Part shown: piece after piece, positions 53,630-62,430 of the stretch
Numbering within the stretch: the stretch's first letter is position 1
How the letters are laid out: each line of letters opens with the position of its first letter
Notes under the pieces: generated by a model
Told to the model about the DNA's origin: nothing
Database searches by the model: none
The model's input: the letters and a program-made list of their open reading frames with translations, nothing else
NCBI RefSeq assembly: GCF_000715205.1
Contig: NZ_JOTP01000010.1
Location: 1-64,000 of the forward strand
DNA: 64,000 nucleotides
Source: Bacillus zhangzhouensis
GTDB taxonomy: Bacteria > Bacillota > Bacilli > Bacillales > Bacillaceae
Direction: 5' to 3'
Made by a program: the position numbers and the translations under genes

Positions 53630-54018
53630 ATATTCGTGATGGCGGCTAAGCTAATGAGCAGTTGATCCATTAACTGACGCTTCATTAAAAAAAGTGTTTT
53701 TTCACTATAGCCAATTTCAATTGCACATTTTGCCATCCGCCAATCTCGAAAATATTTGTAATCGATCAGCTTCTGCTCTATGTCATCCAATTCTTTTAGT
53801 GCGGTTTCAATACAAGCAACGATTAGTTCATACTGGCTTTTCTGCTCTTCTAGCTTTTTTCGTGTCATGTGATCTTGATGATGCGTACTTCTTTTTTCAA
53901 GCTTCCTTTCAATATTTAAGATTGCTGCCTGATAATTTTTGAAATTCTTCAAATGAAACTCAATTCGTTTCATTGAGGTTTTTTTCTCCGTGATACTTGC
54001 TGTTTCATACCAAAGCAT
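53626..54018 (-). CDS. LexA-boxed phage-type transcriptional regulator (130 aa)
   Basis: This 130-residue protein has an N-terminal coiled-coil (about residues 15-85, Lys/Glu-rich) and a C-terminal segment YFRDWRMAKCAIEIGYSEKT (about 91-110) that resembles the sigma-region-4-like helix-turn-helix of phage late-gene regulators such as ArpU/DUF1492 proteins. The ATG at 54018 is preceded by AAGGGGG. Its promoter carries two LexA/DinR boxes (see next feature). It has no prophage around it and no B. subtilis counterpart I know. Function is unknown. Confidence 0.68.
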   Translation of the reverse strand: MLWYETASITEKKTSMKRIEFHLKNFKNYQAAILNIERKLEKRSTHHQDHMTRKKLEEQKSQYELIVACIETALKELDDIEQKLIDYKYFRDWRMAKCAIEIGYSEKTLFLMKRQLMDQLLISLAAITNI

Positions 54019-54033
54019 GACCATCCCCCTTAA

Positions 54034-54077
54034 CGAACGTTTGTTCTCATTATATACGAACATATATTCGTTAAAAA
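54034..54077 (-). promoter_or_regulatory. SOS promoter: two LexA/DinR boxes
   Basis: Minus-strand TATAAT (54049-54054) has a 17-bp spacer to TTTTTA. AGAACAAACGTTCG (54034-54047) is a match to the Bacillus LexA consensus GAACRNRYGTTY and covers the start point. CGAATATATGTTCG (54057-54070) lies in the spacer with one mismatch. Repression by LexA and induction by DNA damage are expected. Confidence 0.8.
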
Positions 54078-54090
54078 GAGACTAAATACC

Positions 54091-54124
54091 TAAAAAAACC
54101 TTGAGCTTATTTTTCGCTCAAGGT
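54091..54124 (-). terminator. Terminator of yhdT
   Basis: ACCTTGAGC pairs with GCTCAAGGT across 9 nt; the minus strand then has seven T. Confidence 0.87.
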
Positions 54125-55489
54125 CATTTCATTTACTAACAGTGGCTCTTTTATATCAAGCCCAGTGCGTGTGTTATCTTTATCCGATGACATGACGCCT
54201 TTCTTCAGGTCGATCTTTTTAATATAGCGCCCATCCATTTCCAGCACCTTTATCCGAATGTCATCGAGATAAATAGACTGTCCTTCTTGGATATCGATAT
54301 TTTCTTTTAAGATTAACCCGCCTATTGTATCAATTTCTTCATCATTATAGGGAAGCTCGATCAAATCTTGAACTTCATCTAATCTCACTTTGCCATCTAA
54401 TACATAATGATGATCGGCTCTTTTTTGAATGACAGGCTGCTCATCTTCATCGAATTCATCTCGAATGTCTCCGACAATCTCCTCTAAAATATCTTCCGTT
54501 GTGACAAGTCCAGACGTTCCGCCATATTCATCAGTTAAAATCGCCATATGCATTCTATCGCGCTGCATCTTAACGAGAAGCTGCTGAATTGGAATTGTGT
54601 CAATCACTTCTATCACAGGATATATATAATCTTGAATCTTCAGTTGATCTTTTTCTTCCTGATACACAATATCTGCAAAGAGCTGCTTTTTGTTCAACAT
54701 GCCAATGACATGGTCTTTATCCCCTGAAAACACTGGAAAACGTGTATACTTTTCCTTTGTCATAACGGCCAGTATATCGTCTAATGGCATATCTTCTGGG
54801 ATTGCGCAAATTTCTCTTCGGGGTATCATGATCTCTCTGGCAATTCGATTATCGAAATCGAAAATTTTGTTCATATAGTTATATTCTGATGGGTTGATTT
54901 CCCCATTTTTCAAGCTCTCAGATAATAAAATCTTCAATTCCTCTTCAGAATGGGAATGTTCTTTTTCAGCACCCATATCGATGCCCATCATTTTGGTTAA
55001 CATTCGGGCTGACCCGTTTAACACATAAATGAAAGGGTACATGAGGATATAAAATGCATGCAGCGGGCCTGACAGCCAAAGCGTCATTTTTTCTGCCTTT
55101 TGAATGGCGAGCGTTTTTGGAGCAAGCTCACCTACGACTACATGCAAAAAAGTAATAATAGAGAACGCAAGTGTTGCTGAGATCAGGCTGATTGCTGAAT
55201 CAGGAATGTTTGTCAAACCGAAACCTCGAACCAAAAGTTCTTTCACTGCCGGTTTACCGATCCACCCTAAACCGAGTGATGTCACTGTAATACCAAGCTG
55301 ACAGGCTGACAAATATTCATCTAGCCTTGATGTCACCTTTTTCGCCATGATGGCCTTTTTGGACCCTTCGGCAACAAGTTGATTAATTCTGGAACTTCTC
55401 ACCTTCACAATGGCAAATTCAGATGCAACAAAGAAAGCTGTTAAAGCAATCAAAACACCGACTATACTCAGATTAACAATATCGTCCAT
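54107..55489 (-). CDS. yhdT: CNNM/CorC-type Mg2+ exporter-like protein YhdT
   Basis: This 460-residue HlyC/CorC-family protein has four membrane segments (DUF21 domain, about residues 3-160), a CBS pair (about 205-330), and a CorC_HlyC domain at the C-terminus (about 345-435). [20 protein letters not shown] (about 316-335) is the family signature. It is the closest paralogue of MpfA, encoded 840 bp away in the opposite orientation. The start ATG is separated from a strong AGGAGGTGA by a 10-bp hairpin. Confidence 0.9.
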   Translation of the reverse strand: MDDIVNLSIVGVLIALTAFFVASEFAIVKVRSSRINQLVAEGSKKAIMAKKVTSRLDEYLSACQLGITVTSLGLGWIGKPAVKELLVRGFGLTNIPDSAISLISATLAFSIITFLHVVVGELAPKTLAIQKAEKMTLWLSGPLHAFYILMYPFIYVLNGSARMLTKMMGIDMGAEKEHSHSEEELKILLSESLKNGEINPSEYNYMNKIFDFDNRIAREIMIPRREICAIPEDMPLDDILAVMTKEKYTRFPVFSGDKDHVIGMLNKKQLFADIVYQEEKDQLKIQDYIYPVIEVIDTIPIQQLLVKMQRDRMHMAILTDEYGGTSGLVTTEDILEEIVGDIRDEFDEDEQPVIQKRADHHYVLDGKVRLDEVQDLIELPYNDEEIDTIGGLILKENIDIQEGQSIYLDDIRIKVLEMDGRYIKKIDLKKGVMSSDKDNTRTGLDIKEPLLVNEMTLSEK

Positions 55490-55493
55490 TTAA

Positions 55494-55530
55494 CCTTGCT
55501 CTTTCTTAGAAGAACAAGGAGTCACCTCCT
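55494..55530 (-). promoter_or_regulatory. SD-hairpin-start structure in the yhdT leader
   Basis: On the minus strand AGGAGGTGA (55522-55530) is followed by a 10-bp stem CCTTGTTCTT/AAGAGCAAGG with a 6-nt loop (55494-55519), then TTAA and the ATG at 55489. Without the hairpin the SD-to-start distance would be about 35 nt; folded out it becomes about 9. Upstream, the leader holds other paired segments such as AACC/GGTT. The same arrangement is found before mpfA. Confidence 0.7.
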
Positions 55531-55825
55531 GATTGATGATGTTGTCTTTTGCAAAACGGTTAACTGATTAAATAAGACGACTTTGAGGGCCCCACTTAAC
55601 CACCTCCGGTTCACGTAAAATCCGCCTCTCTACATATATATGAAACGGTATTCATTTTATCTTACCATAAATAATCTGAAAATTCCTGTGTCGTCATGTT
55701 ATTTTTGACATGACAACCTAGATTGAGGAAATGCCCCCTCTGTTTCTTCATATTGGCAGGAAATATGAACAATTAACTTGTATTTCAGCCTAGAATTATA
55801 TTAAACTATTTTCATAAACTATAAC

Positions 55826-56266
55826 GTGACGGTTAGGAGGAGATGTTCAGATGGGGCTGAGAAAAAGTACCGTATTGGTGAGCTAGCACAGATTGCACAG
55901 GTGACGAAACGAACAGTAGATTATTATACAAATCTAGGATTGCTTGCGCCTGTTAGATCTTGCTCAAATTATCGTTATTACGATGAACGTGCTTTAAAAC
56001 GATTACAATTAATCGTTCTTTGCAAACAGCAGAGATTGGCTCTTTCTGACATCAAATCCAGATTAGATGAACAATTCCCTTCTCAAAAAGAGAATCATGA
56101 CGAACTTGTCCATTTAACCTCTGATATCGATCAGATGAATGAGCATATGGACCGCATTTTGACACGTTGTAAGCAGCTTCAACCAGAACAACGTGAAAAA
56201 CTAAAAGAGCAGCTTACTCCTGAAAAAATGACGGCTGTCCAATCATTTTTACTGCTGTTAAGTTAA
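55826..56266 (+). CDS. yhdQ: MerR-family regulator (CueR/YhdQ position), start unclear
   Basis: A MerR protein of about 135-146 residues has the N-terminal winged helix YRIGELAQIAQVTKRTVDYY (about residues 15-34) and a dimerisation helix. No CxxxxxxC metal site is seen at the C-terminus, unlike typical CueR. The only in-frame start, GTG at 55826, lies upstream of the strong TTAGGAGG and has no ribosome binding site of its own. The ATG at the right distance (55851) is one base out of frame. It sits between yhdT and mpfA, where yhdQ lies in B. subtilis. Confidence 0.7.
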   Translation: MTVRRRCSDGAEKKYRIGELAQIAQVTKRTVDYYTNLGLLAPVRSCSNYRYYDERALKRLQLIVLCKQQRLALSDIKSRLDEQFPSQKENHDELVHLTSDIDQMNEHMDRILTRCKQLQPEQREKLKEQLTPEKMTAVQSFLLLLS

Positions 56267-56280
56267 AATTTTTACTAAAC

Positions 56281-56325
56281 AGGAGGTGTTACCTTCGTTC
56301 TCAACAGTCAGAACGAAGGCCTTAA
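56281..56325 (+). promoter_or_regulatory. SD-hairpin-start structure in the mpfA leader
   Basis: AGGAGGTG (56281-56288) is followed by a perfect 10-bp stem CCTTCGTTCT/AGAACGAAGG with an 8-nt loop (56292-56319), then CCTTAA and the TTG start at 56326. It has the same order and position as before yhdT, but a different stem sequence. Confidence 0.75.
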
Positions 56326-57657
56326 TTGGACATAGTTAATTTACTTATAGTTGCTTTGCTTATAGCTTTAACCGCATTTTTCGTTGCATCAGAGTTTGCA
56401 ATCATTCGCTTAAGAAGCTCAAGAATTGATCAATTAATCGCAGAAGGTAATAAAACAGCAGTTGCTGTCAAGCATGTGACGACTCACCTTGATGAGTACT
56501 TATCTGCCTGTCAGCTTGGTATTACCATTACCGCCCTTGGAATAGGTTGGTTAGGGGAAGAAACGATTGCGCATATGCTTGCTCCACTTTTTGTAGAGCT
56601 GTCAATTCCTCAATCAGCTAGTCACATCATCACTTTTATTATTGCGTTTAGTATCATGACGTTCTTACACGTTGTGGTTGGAGAGCTTGCACCAAAAACA
56701 CTCGCCATTCAAAAGGCTGAGCAAGTATCCCTTCTTTTTGCTAGACCACTGATGATCTTTTACAAAGTGATGTTCCCGTTCATTTGGGTATTAAATGGAT
56801 CTGCTCGTTTACTAACGAAAGCGTTTGGTCTTCAGCAAGTATCTGAGCATGACATGGCACACTCTGAAGAAGAATTGCGGATTATTTTATCAGAAAGCTA
56901 TAAAAGCGGCGAGATTAACCAGTCTGAATTCAAATATGTCAATAAAATTTTCGAATTTGATGACCGTCTGGCGAAAGAAATTATGATTCCTCGTACCGAA
57001 GTTGTCAGCTTCCCTCATGATATTACCATTGAGGAAATGCTGAAAGTCACCAAGGTAGAGAAATATACACGTTATCCAATTGAAGATGGCGATAAAGACA
57101 ATATGATCGGTGTTGTGAATATTAAAGAGGTTCTCACTGCGTGCATTAGCGGTGAATGTTCTACAAGTGATACGATCGAAAAATTTGTGAATCCGATTAT
57201 TCATGTGATTGAAACGCTTCCTGTTCATGATTTACTGCTAAAAATGCAGCGTGAACGTGTACACATGGCGATCTTATCAGATGAATATGGTGGTACAGCA
57301 GGTCTTGTGACTGTTGAAGACATCCTTGAAGAAATCGTCGGTGAAATTCGTGATGAATTCGATATAGATGAAATCAACGAAGTGCGTAAGCTAGGCGAAG
57401 ACCATTACATCTTTGATGGGAAAGTCCTTGTGGATCAAGTCAACCTACTGTTAGGGATTACACTTGATAATGAAGAAGTTGACACGATTGGCGGCTGGTT
57501 CCTCACGCAGAAGTATGAAGTAGAGAAAAATGACTCCATTCGTGAACAAGGCTATGAATTTATTATTAATGAAGTCGATGGACACCACGTGGTATACATC
57601 GAAGTCAAAAAGGTAAATGAACAACTATTAGAAGCAGCCGAAGAAGGCGCTTCGTAA
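56326..57657 (+). CDS. mpfA: Magnesium exporter MpfA (YhdP)
   Basis: MpfA exports Mg2+ in B. subtilis. This 443-residue protein has the same domains as YhdT: DUF21 membrane domain (about residues 3-160), CBS pair (about 205-330) and CorC_HlyC domain. [21 protein letters not shown] (about 316-336) is the signature. The start is TTG because no ATG or GTG is nearby. A bidirectional terminator ends it before plsC. Both genes flank the MerR gene. Confidence 0.92.
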   Translation: MDIVNLLIVALLIALTAFFVASEFAIIRLRSSRIDQLIAEGNKTAVAVKHVTTHLDEYLSACQLGITITALGIGWLGEETIAHMLAPLFVELSIPQSASHIITFIIAFSIMTFLHVVVGELAPKTLAIQKAEQVSLLFARPLMIFYKVMFPFIWVLNGSARLLTKAFGLQQVSEHDMAHSEEELRIILSESYKSGEINQSEFKYVNKIFEFDDRLAKEIMIPRTEVVSFPHDITIEEMLKVTKVEKYTRYPIEDGDKDNMIGVVNIKEVLTACISGECSTSDTIEKFVNPIIHVIETLPVHDLLLKMQRERVHMAILSDEYGGTAGLVTVEDILEEIVGEIRDEFDIDEINEVRKLGEDHYIFDGKVLVDQVNLLLGITLDNEEVDTIGGWFLTQKYEVEKNDSIREQGYEFIINEVDGHHVVYIEVKKVNEQLLEAAEEGAS

Positions 57658-57658
57658 G

Positions 57659-57698
57659 AAAAAACGACCCTTGCCCTAAGCAAGTGGTCGTTTTTTTA
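57659..57698. terminator. Bidirectional terminator between mpfA and plsC
   Basis: AAAAAACGACC.TTG pairs with CAA.GGTCGTTTTTT with T runs on both strands. Confidence 0.9.
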
Positions 57699-58298
57699 TC
57701 CCTTTTCCATTAATTGAGCTTCAAGTTCTTTGATTCTTGTGTTTAATACTTCGGTCATGGCACCTAATCTTTCTTTGGGCGGAAGATGGTCAAATTCAGA
57801 CAGCTCAATCGGTTCCCCAATGATTAAGCGCATTTTTCCCTTTTTGAAAAGGCTTTTCGCATTTGATGGTCCTTTGTACGCCGCTGGAACAATTGGCGCT
57901 TTGCCGAGTTGCGCAATGGTGACCGCCCCTCTTTTCAAAGGAACATCTTCTGTTGTACGTGTTCCACTTGGAAAAATTCCAACGATCTTTCCTTCTTTTA
58001 ATAATTTAATGGGCGTTTTAATACTGCTCGGCCCTGGATTCTCTCGATCAACTGGAAAGGCATGAATCCTTTTTAAAAATCCGCCGATCCATTTATTTGC
58101 AAACAATTCTTTTTTCGCCATGTAGTGGATCTCAAACGGAAGAATTCCTGCGCCTAGTGCAAGAACATCCACAAAACCCTCATGCGTACATGCAATGACA
58201 AAACCTCGATCCGTTGGCAAATTTTCTTTTTGATATACTTTGATTCCGCCTCGGAGAGCAAAAAATGCTTTGATCGTATAGCCTGAAAATTTATACAT
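57696..58298 (-). CDS. plsC: 1-acyl-sn-glycerol-3-phosphate acyltransferase PlsC
   Basis: PlsC transfers the second acyl chain to make phosphatidic acid. This 200-residue protein has the HX4D motif in HEGFVD (about residues 34-39) and the phosphate-binding motif FPSGTRT (about 110-116), where the more usual Glu of FPEGTRS is Ser. It is membrane-associated. In B. subtilis it is yhdO. Confidence 0.92.
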   Translation of the reverse strand: MYKFSGYTIKAFFALRGGIKVYQKENLPTDRGFVIACTHEGFVDVLALGAGILPFEIHYMAKKELFANKWIGGFLKRIHAFPVDRENPGPSSIKTPIKLLKEGKIVGIFPSGTRTTEDVPLKRGAVTIAQLGKAPIVPAAYKGPSNAKSLFKKGKMRLIIGEPIELSEFDHLPPKERLGAMTEVLNTRIKELEAQLMEKG

Positions 58299-58633
58299 AA
58301 TGCACTTCCTTTGTTTGAAGAATGAAGGATTTGTTTCTATTATAACAAATTTTTTATTACCTGGTACTAAAAATTTTGTGATGCTGTCAAAATGAAGGGC
58401 TGCCCACTAAAATCATGTTTCCGCTTGAAATCGTGGCTCATTCTGTATTCAAGCATGAGGTTTTAGGAGAGAATAGAATAGGAATTGTGTCCAATTTTGT
58501 CGTTTTTCGAAGGTTTTTCCTGATTTGTTCTATTGAAAATGCTTTATAAATGATGCAAATTTCGCTATGATAAGGAGAAATGATTTTGATTCGGCGAAAG
58601 AAATGAGTAATGTACGGCCTATGAGAAGTTTCG

Positions 58634-58662
58634 TGCAACTTTATGCCTTTCTTATGCGTGTA
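58634..58662 (+). promoter_or_regulatory. Sigma-M autoregulatory promoter
   Basis: TGCAAC (58634-58639) and CGTGTA (58657-58662) with a 17-bp spacer resemble the ECF consensus TGAAAC/CGTC. It is 24 bp before the sigM start. The rest of the gap from 58299 is AT-rich and contains no other gene I can support. Confidence 0.68.
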
Positions 58663-58685
58663 TAACATAGAGGGGAGAAAAATCA

Positions 58686-59177
58686 GTGACGATCGATGAA
58701 ATTTATCAAATGTATATGAACGATGTTTACAGGTTTCTGCTCTCCATGACAAAAGACAAACATTTGGCGGAAGACTTATTGCAGGAAACCTTTATGCGAG
58801 CTTATATACATATTCATTCCTACGACCATAGCAAAGTGAAACCTTGGTTATTTCAGGTGGCACGAAATGCTTTTATTGATTATGTCAGGAAACATAAAAA
58901 AGAAGTGACCATATCGGATGATCTAATTGGCGGCCTTTTACAAACGTCTGTACAAAGCCCTGCTGAACAGGTTGAAATAAAAGAAGTCCTCAACATGTAT
59001 TTGGAGCAGCTTCCAGATAACTACAAGGAAGCGTTGACATTGTATTATTTAAAAGAACTGAATTACAAGGAAGCATCCAAGGTCATGAATATTACTGAAG
59101 CAAATTTTAAAAGTGTTTTATTTCGTGCAAGGCAGCGCCTAAAAGCACTATATAACAGAGGTGTTAATGATGAATGA
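58686..59177 (+). CDS. sigM: ECF sigma factor SigM
   Basis: SigM drives cell-envelope stress genes. The 163-residue protein has region 2 with HLAEDLLQETFMRAY (about residues 27-41) and region 4 with YLKELNYKEASKVMNITEAN (about 119-138). The start is GTG after GAGGGGAG. It overlaps the start of yhdL. It is held inactive by YhdL and YhdK. Confidence 0.95.
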   Translation: MTIDEIYQMYMNDVYRFLLSMTKDKHLAEDLLQETFMRAYIHIHSYDHSKVKPWLFQVARNAFIDYVRKHKKEVTISDDLIGGLLQTSVQSPAEQVEIKEVLNMYLEQLPDNYKEALTLYYLKELNYKEASKVMNITEANFKSVLFRARQRLKALYNRGVNDE

Positions 59178-60228
59178 AGAGTTTAACAAGCGATGGGAAC
59201 AATATAATAATGGCGAGATGAATGAGGAAGAAATGATGGCGTTTGAAGAAGAGCTTGAAGAAAATGAAAAGCGCTTAAGTCAGGAGCTGAATGACTCGGA
59301 TTGGACAGACTTTTCCATCAGTCCTGAAAAGCAAAAAGCCATTTTACAATACGGAAAAAGAAAGTCTTACTTACGTATTTCCGTACTTGCTGTCATATCT
59401 ACACTCATTATTTTACCGCTTTGTACATTAGGAAGTTATCTATACTACGGAGTTGGCGGAGCAGAGAGCAAAGGCAATCATTTCATGGAAACAGCTGCTG
59501 TGACAGTCGCTCTCACGAAACCAAACGTGGCCATTGATATGAGGGATTTAAAAGGACAGGTCAAGCTGTTTGGTATGAACACAGAGCTTAAGCTGCAAAA
59601 ACAAATAGGCAATAAAACAGAAGCCATTGGCAGTGAGCAAATTGAAATGTTTTTCGATAAATTAAAACAGCCTACAATCTCTTATTATGGTGACAGTGCA
59701 CGCAATACGGAGGATTTCTTTACCCACCCTTCTACGCAGGCAGATGCATCAAAAAAACAAACACTCACCACTTTAGACAAGCTTCCTGAAGGAACAGTGA
59801 GTGAAGTGTATGTATCCTATGATAAAGCATACTCACCAAAGGACGTTTATACCTTTGCTAAAAAATACGATATGAAAGTGCTTTGGAATGCGATTAAAAC
59901 AGAGGATTCATTAAGTGGGAATCAGCGCCCAATCGGTTTTCCTGGGAAAGACTCCGAATTTTTAAAAGAGCTTCAGCACACATCAAAAACAGAGGTAGAT
60001 CAATTCAAAGATGCCCTTGCCTATGTCAATCAGCATCCAACCTGGGCAAAAACGATCTCTGGCAGACCTGAACTAGATCTGGCTAACCGAATACGATATA
60101 TCAATCAAAATGGTGTCACAGCTTATGGCTCTGTTGTCACAGGTCCTTCTAAAGAAATTGAGAAATTTGTGAAGACAAAACGGATTAAAACGGCAAAAGT
60201 GAGCGAGGTGGAATTATGGAATTGGTAA
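59167..60228 (+). CDS. yhdL: Anti-sigma-M factor YhdL
   Basis: This 353-residue anti-sigma factor has an acidic cytoplasmic N-terminus (about residues 1-60) that binds SigM, one membrane segment (about 68-90, VLAVISTLIILPLCTLGSYLYYG) and a large extracytoplasmic domain. It is essential in B. subtilis. ATG at 59167 or 59170 is equally plausible; AGAGGTG precedes both. It overlaps sigM by 11 bp. Confidence 0.92.
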   Translation: MMNEEFNKRWEQYNNGEMNEEEMMAFEEELEENEKRLSQELNDSDWTDFSISPEKQKAILQYGKRKSYLRISVLAVISTLIILPLCTLGSYLYYGVGGAESKGNHFMETAAVTVALTKPNVAIDMRDLKGQVKLFGMNTELKLQKQIGNKTEAIGSEQIEMFFDKLKQPTISYYGDSARNTEDFFTHPSTQADASKKQTLTTLDKLPEGTVSEVYVSYDKAYSPKDVYTFAKKYDMKVLWNAIKTEDSLSGNQRPIGFPGKDSEFLKELQHTSKTEVDQFKDALAYVNQHPTWAKTISGRPELDLANRIRYINQNGVTAYGSVVTGPSKEIEKFVKTKRIKTAKVSEVELWNW

Positions 60229-60506
60229 GAATTTTTAAAGAACACAATGTATTTGGCTGGATTTCTGTCGGCACAGCTATTTTATCCCTGCTCATGCTGA
60301 ACCTCGCCATTATCAGCAACGTGACATTTTATTCTTTTCAGATGCTTCCTTTTGCAATGGCCGCAGTTCCATTTGGTATTATTGAACTGTTCATCAAAAA
60401 AGGTCGTACTGGCCCAGGTTTTCTAGGTGTCGTTCTGAATATCTTTGTCATTGCTTGCGTCTATGCCATCGTATCAATTGATATAGATCTTCAGTTAGGT
60501 TTTTAA
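60216..60506 (+). CDS. yhdK: Anti-sigma-M helper YhdK
   Basis: This 96-residue membrane protein has three hydrophobic segments (about residues 12-34, 38-58 and 68-90). It acts with YhdL in B. subtilis. It overlaps yhdL by 13 bp. Confidence 0.92.
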   Translation: MELVRIFKEHNVFGWISVGTAILSLLMLNLAIISNVTFYSFQMLPFAMAAVPFGIIELFIKKGRTGPGFLGVVLNIFVIACVYAIVSIDIDLQLGF

Positions 60507-60521
60507 TGAATTACAAAATGT

Positions 60522-60565
60522 AAAGCCAGTGCTACTTGACTGCACCAAGTAGCACTGGCTTTTTT
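60522..60565. terminator. Terminator between yhdK and bcaP
   Basis: AAAGCCAGTGCTACTTG pairs perfectly (17 bp) with its complement across a 7-nt loop, with T on the plus strand. Confidence 0.93.
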
Positions 60566-60577
60566 CTGTATATCCAT

Positions 60578-61978
60578 TTATTTTTCATTTAATTCTGAGT
60601 GCTTTCTTGAATATAAGAAATAGACAACCAATCCAATAGCAAGCCAGATGAAGAAACGAACAAATGTGATGGCGCCGAGTTTATAAATGAGCAGTCCACA
60701 GGATAGAATAGCCAAGATTGGAATGAGTGGAACTGCTGGGCATTTAAATGCTCTCGGTAAATCAGGCTGTGTTTTTCTCATCACAATGACAGCGACCGAA
60801 ATCAAAATGAATGCGGAGAGTGTCCCGATGTTCACTAGGCTTGCAAGCTCATCTAGTGGAATGAACCCTCCCATTAATGCTGACAATGTACCGAAGAAAA
60901 GTGTATTGATATAAGGTGTTTTATGTTTTGGATGAACCTTTGAAAGAACCTTTGGCACCAAGCCATCACGAGACATCGCAAACATGACGCGTGTTTGGCC
61001 ATATAGCATGACAAGCATAACCGTGGTCATCCCTAAAATCGCCCCAATATCCACAATGCCAGCCACCCAGTTTTGACCTGCTACTTGTAAAACAAGAGAC
61101 ACTGGATGTGATACTCCATCAAAGTTCATGAATGGAACGATGCCCGTCATGATGGCACTCACAACGACATACAAAACGGTACAAATCAATAATGAAGTAA
61201 TAATACCTCTTGGCAAGTTGCGTGAAGGATTTTTTGTCTCCTCTGCCGCAGAAGCAACTGCATCAAATCCGATAAATGCAAAAAATACGAGTGCTGCTGC
61301 ACTTAAGACCCCTGATGTCCCAAATGGAACGAATGGTGTCCAGTTTTCTGGTTTTACATATTTCACAGCGACTAAAATAAAGAGCAGAATGACAGCAATT
61401 TTCAAAATCACCATGATGTTATTGACTCGTTTTGATTCCTTAATACCGAAGTACAGCAAGAAGGTGATGATCATTAAAATAATAAATGCAGGAAGATTAA
61501 AATATGTCACTTGCCCCTTTAAACCACCTGGTGCTGCTGTTAACTCAACCGGTATATGAATGCCAACCCCATTTAAAAATGACACAAAATATCCCGACCA
61601 GCCTGCTGAAACTGCACTAGCGGCCAGCATATATTCTAATATCAAATCCCAACCAATGATAAACGCCAAAAATTCTCCCATTGATGCGTACGTAAATGTA
61701 TAAACAGATCCTGACACAGGAACGGTGGAAGCGAATTCCGCATAAGAAAGTGCCGCAAACAAACAAGCAAGACCTGCGATCACAAATGATAGAACGAGTC
61801 CTGGACCCGCTGTGACAGCTCCTGTACCTGTCAGAACAAATATCCCTGTTCCGATAATGGCCCCAATACCAAGCATCGTTAAGTCAAATGAACCTAATTC
61901 CTTTTTTAACGCTTTTTCCCCTTGTGTTGCCGCGATGAGATCTGAAATGCTCTTTTTTCTAAACAACGAATTGCTCAT
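60578..61978 (-). CDS. bcaP: Branched-chain amino acid permease BcaP
   Basis: This 466-residue APC-superfamily permease has 12 membrane segments. GIGAIIGTGIFVLTG (about residues 37-51) is the substrate-binding helix of the family. In B. subtilis (yhdG) it imports isoleucine and valine and is repressed by CodY. The upstream CodY-like box fits this. Confidence 0.92.
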   Translation of the reverse strand: MSNSLFRKKSISDLIAATQGEKALKKELGSFDLTMLGIGAIIGTGIFVLTGTGAVTAGPGLVLSFVIAGLACLFAALSYAEFASTVPVSGSVYTFTYASMGEFLAFIIGWDLILEYMLAASAVSAGWSGYFVSFLNGVGIHIPVELTAAPGGLKGQVTYFNLPAFIILMIITFLLYFGIKESKRVNNIMVILKIAVILLFILVAVKYVKPENWTPFVPFGTSGVLSAAALVFFAFIGFDAVASAAEETKNPSRNLPRGIITSLLICTVLYVVVSAIMTGIVPFMNFDGVSHPVSLVLQVAGQNWVAGIVDIGAILGMTTVMLVMLYGQTRVMFAMSRDGLVPKVLSKVHPKHKTPYINTLFFGTLSALMGGFIPLDELASLVNIGTLSAFILISVAVIVMRKTQPDLPRAFKCPAVPLIPILAILSCGLLIYKLGAITFVRFFIWLAIGLVVYFLYSRKHSELNEK

Positions 61979-62036
61979 AACATCACTCCCAAAACGTAGT
62001 ATCAGTCTAAAGACGCCACACCTCTATAATTCACAA

Positions 62037-62051
62037 TATTTTCTGAATATT
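62037..62051. promoter_or_regulatory. CodY-binding box upstream of bcaP
   Basis: TATTTTCTGAATATT matches the CodY consensus AATTTTCWGAAAATT in 13 of 15 positions. It is about 60 bp upstream of the bcaP start. The rest of the gap to 62392 is very AT-rich, with an inverted repeat TTATGTT/AACATAA at about 62249-62268. Confidence 0.7.
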
Positions 62052-62392
62052 TAGATTAAATTTATCACAATAAATTAGTGGCGTAAAATTATTATATATG
62101 AAAATTAAAAAATGAAAACACTTTTTTAAAAAATAGAGTGAAAATTCTTAAATATCAACAAAATCGTTGTCAATATATAGGTCAGTTTTTCTTCATACTT
62201 TATTCATTTCACAGCCTGTCACTCTCTATTTATTATTCAACATCAAAAATTATGTTTTTTTAACATAACAATAATTGAATAAAAATAAGACTCCCCTTTT
62301 GTTAGCGAGTCCATATTCATGTTATATAAAAGTCTTTAGACTGGTAGTGAACTATGATAAAGGTCCACTCCTGTTGCGTGAATGATATATGA

Positions 62393-62423
62393 AAAAAGAG
62401 ACTGCTCCATGAGCAATCTCTTT
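62393..62423 (-). terminator. Terminator after the lytE-type gene
   Basis: AAAGAGACTGCTC pairs with GAGCAATCTCTTT (one mismatch) across CAT; the minus strand continues into T. Confidence 0.82.
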
Positions 62424-62430
62424 GAATAGA

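Noticed and set aside
58570..58605. 8-codon frame MILIRRKK after TAAGGAGA upstream of sigM
   Set aside because: The spacing is only 2 nt and it is upstream of the sigma-M promoter; no sign of function.
61128..61559. 143-codon frame antisense to bcaP
   Set aside because: It is a shadow of the membrane permease; no ribosome binding site or family match.
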